Positions 63,241 through 64,000 of a stretch of 64,000 nucleotides of DNA are shown here, one piece after another. The stretch spans positions 1,178,001 through 1,242,000 of the forward strand of contig CM074137.1 in the NCBI GenBank assembly GCA_037178625.1, read 5' to 3'. This DNA comes from Skeletonema tropicum. Taxonomy: Eukaryota > Bacillariophyta > Thalassiosirophyceae > Thalassiosirales > Thalassiosiraceae. Below the pieces are notes generated by a model, which did not search any database, was not told where the DNA came from, and saw nothing but the letters and a program-made list of their open reading frames with translations. The position numbers and the translations under genes are program-made. Numbering within the stretch: the stretch's first letter is position 1; each line of letters begins with the position of its first letter.

Positions 63241-64000
63241 GATTGAAAACGAGTTGGAGTGCAGACAGAAGTAGTAGAAGATGCGCAAGCGCAAGGGCAA
63301 GGAAGGGCGGGTAAATGTAAATCGAGTTGACGTATACCAAAAAACGGATTTATGAGATGAACTGCTGCAGCACGCAAAGATAATATAAAAGTACTTGAGT
63401 AGAAAGATGCCGTTGCCGTTGAGTAAACCTCCCAACAATGACAAAAAACAAGAGAGGGGGCCGTCAAAAGCTGTCAGAAAGAAGAAATGCCGTCGATTCA
63501 AACACCTTTAACAAGATCAAAATTCATGTGCTTTCCGATTATTAAGGCGCCGCGGTCGCTTGATCGAGTCAGAAGTTGTACACTTCTACCTCCTTCATGA
63601 AGCGAAGGGGCTCGCTACTGTAAGTACTTAGCTTAGCATGAAACAAGCGGAATACGAGACAATGAATGTGTCTTACACACTCACGGGTTCTAAGCCTCCC
63701 GGTCTAAGTTCAAAAGTAGGAGTATCAACGTAGGAATAGTACATAACAGGTGATATGACTATCGCTACGACATTTGTTAACCCTTACTAACCAAAACAGG
63801 CAAAAATCAATATATTTTCTTGACGGGCTAACTATCGCCAAACACTTTTTCATCTCCACTCAACATCACCAAGATGAGGAGCACCGGCACCATGGTGTGT
63901 TTGCGTCCTATGGTGATATAATGTCCCATCTTGATATACTGGTGAAATTTTTTGGCAACGAACTCTACACCCATATTGTAGTTCATTAATAAAAAATTTC
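63241..64000. other. Right-end stretch, no gene seen
   Basis: About 760 bp upstream of the small membrane-protein ATG. Short ORFs (for example 63774-63989) have no family motif. The window ends before any further gene is evident. Confidence 0.55.

Overview
The window is nuclear DNA of a photosynthetic stramenopile, most likely a centric diatom. Protein-coding genes carry short (about 65-140 bp) GT-AG introns. Two head-to-head genes encode proteins with a signal peptide followed by the DAF/GFAP-type motif of diatom bipartite plastid targeting. Large diatom-type families (LPLHxA ankyrin proteins, GVCxKHG zinc-ribbon repeats) are present beside universal eukaryotic genes (TBCA, SNRNP27, CaM-lysine methyltransferase, PDCD2/Tsr4, CTR copper transporter). 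Species cannot be fixed from the sequence alone.

Layout. 0-6 kb: a tandem repeat, an unrecognised three-exon gene with an internally duplicated exon, a PC-esterase (TBL-like) gene and a decayed zinc-ribbon-repeat gene. 6-14 kb: a dense housekeeping block with TBCA, a membrane-anchored transglutaminase-like protein, SNRNP27, CaMKMT, a thioredoxin-like protein and PDCD2/Tsr4. 14-36 kb: three near-identical five-exon paralogs (weakly sulfotransferase-like) in the same orientation. Between paralogs 1 and 2 lies a 14-kb block of mobile DNA: a 1.1-kb TIR element inside an octamer minisatellite, foldback elements, a ~2.6-kb inverted repeat, and an apparently intact 5.4-kb Mutator-like (MULE) transposon. 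35.8-41.3 kb: an F-box/WD40 gene and a ~2.5-kb satellite array. 41.9-62 kb: pyroglutamyl-peptidase I, a plastid methyltransferase, a plastid coiled-coil protein with a probable 1-nt frameshift, a 1,561-residue ankyrin/EF-hand/kinase ending in a CaaX box, a copper transporter, a RING protein, a Ser-rich protein and a multi-pass membrane protein. 62-64 kb: a perfect 56-bp hairpin and a small single-pass membrane-protein locus whose frame is broken.

The best candidate for a new system is the MULE at 23.3-28.7 kb. It has 88-bp TIRs that are identical base for base, an 8-bp target duplication, a spliced transposase with FAR1-like, DDE, SWIM and zinc-knuckle parts, and a convergent second gene. That second gene carries an HxD...H...R pattern that could be a 2-oxoglutarate/Fe(II) dioxygenase. 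The 1.1-kb element in the octamer array is a second candidate, because removing it with one 6-bp duplication restores a perfect array. The genes do not form an operon; most functional links are shared divergent promoters and local duplication. All coordinates and splice sites were read by eye; no alignment or database search was run.
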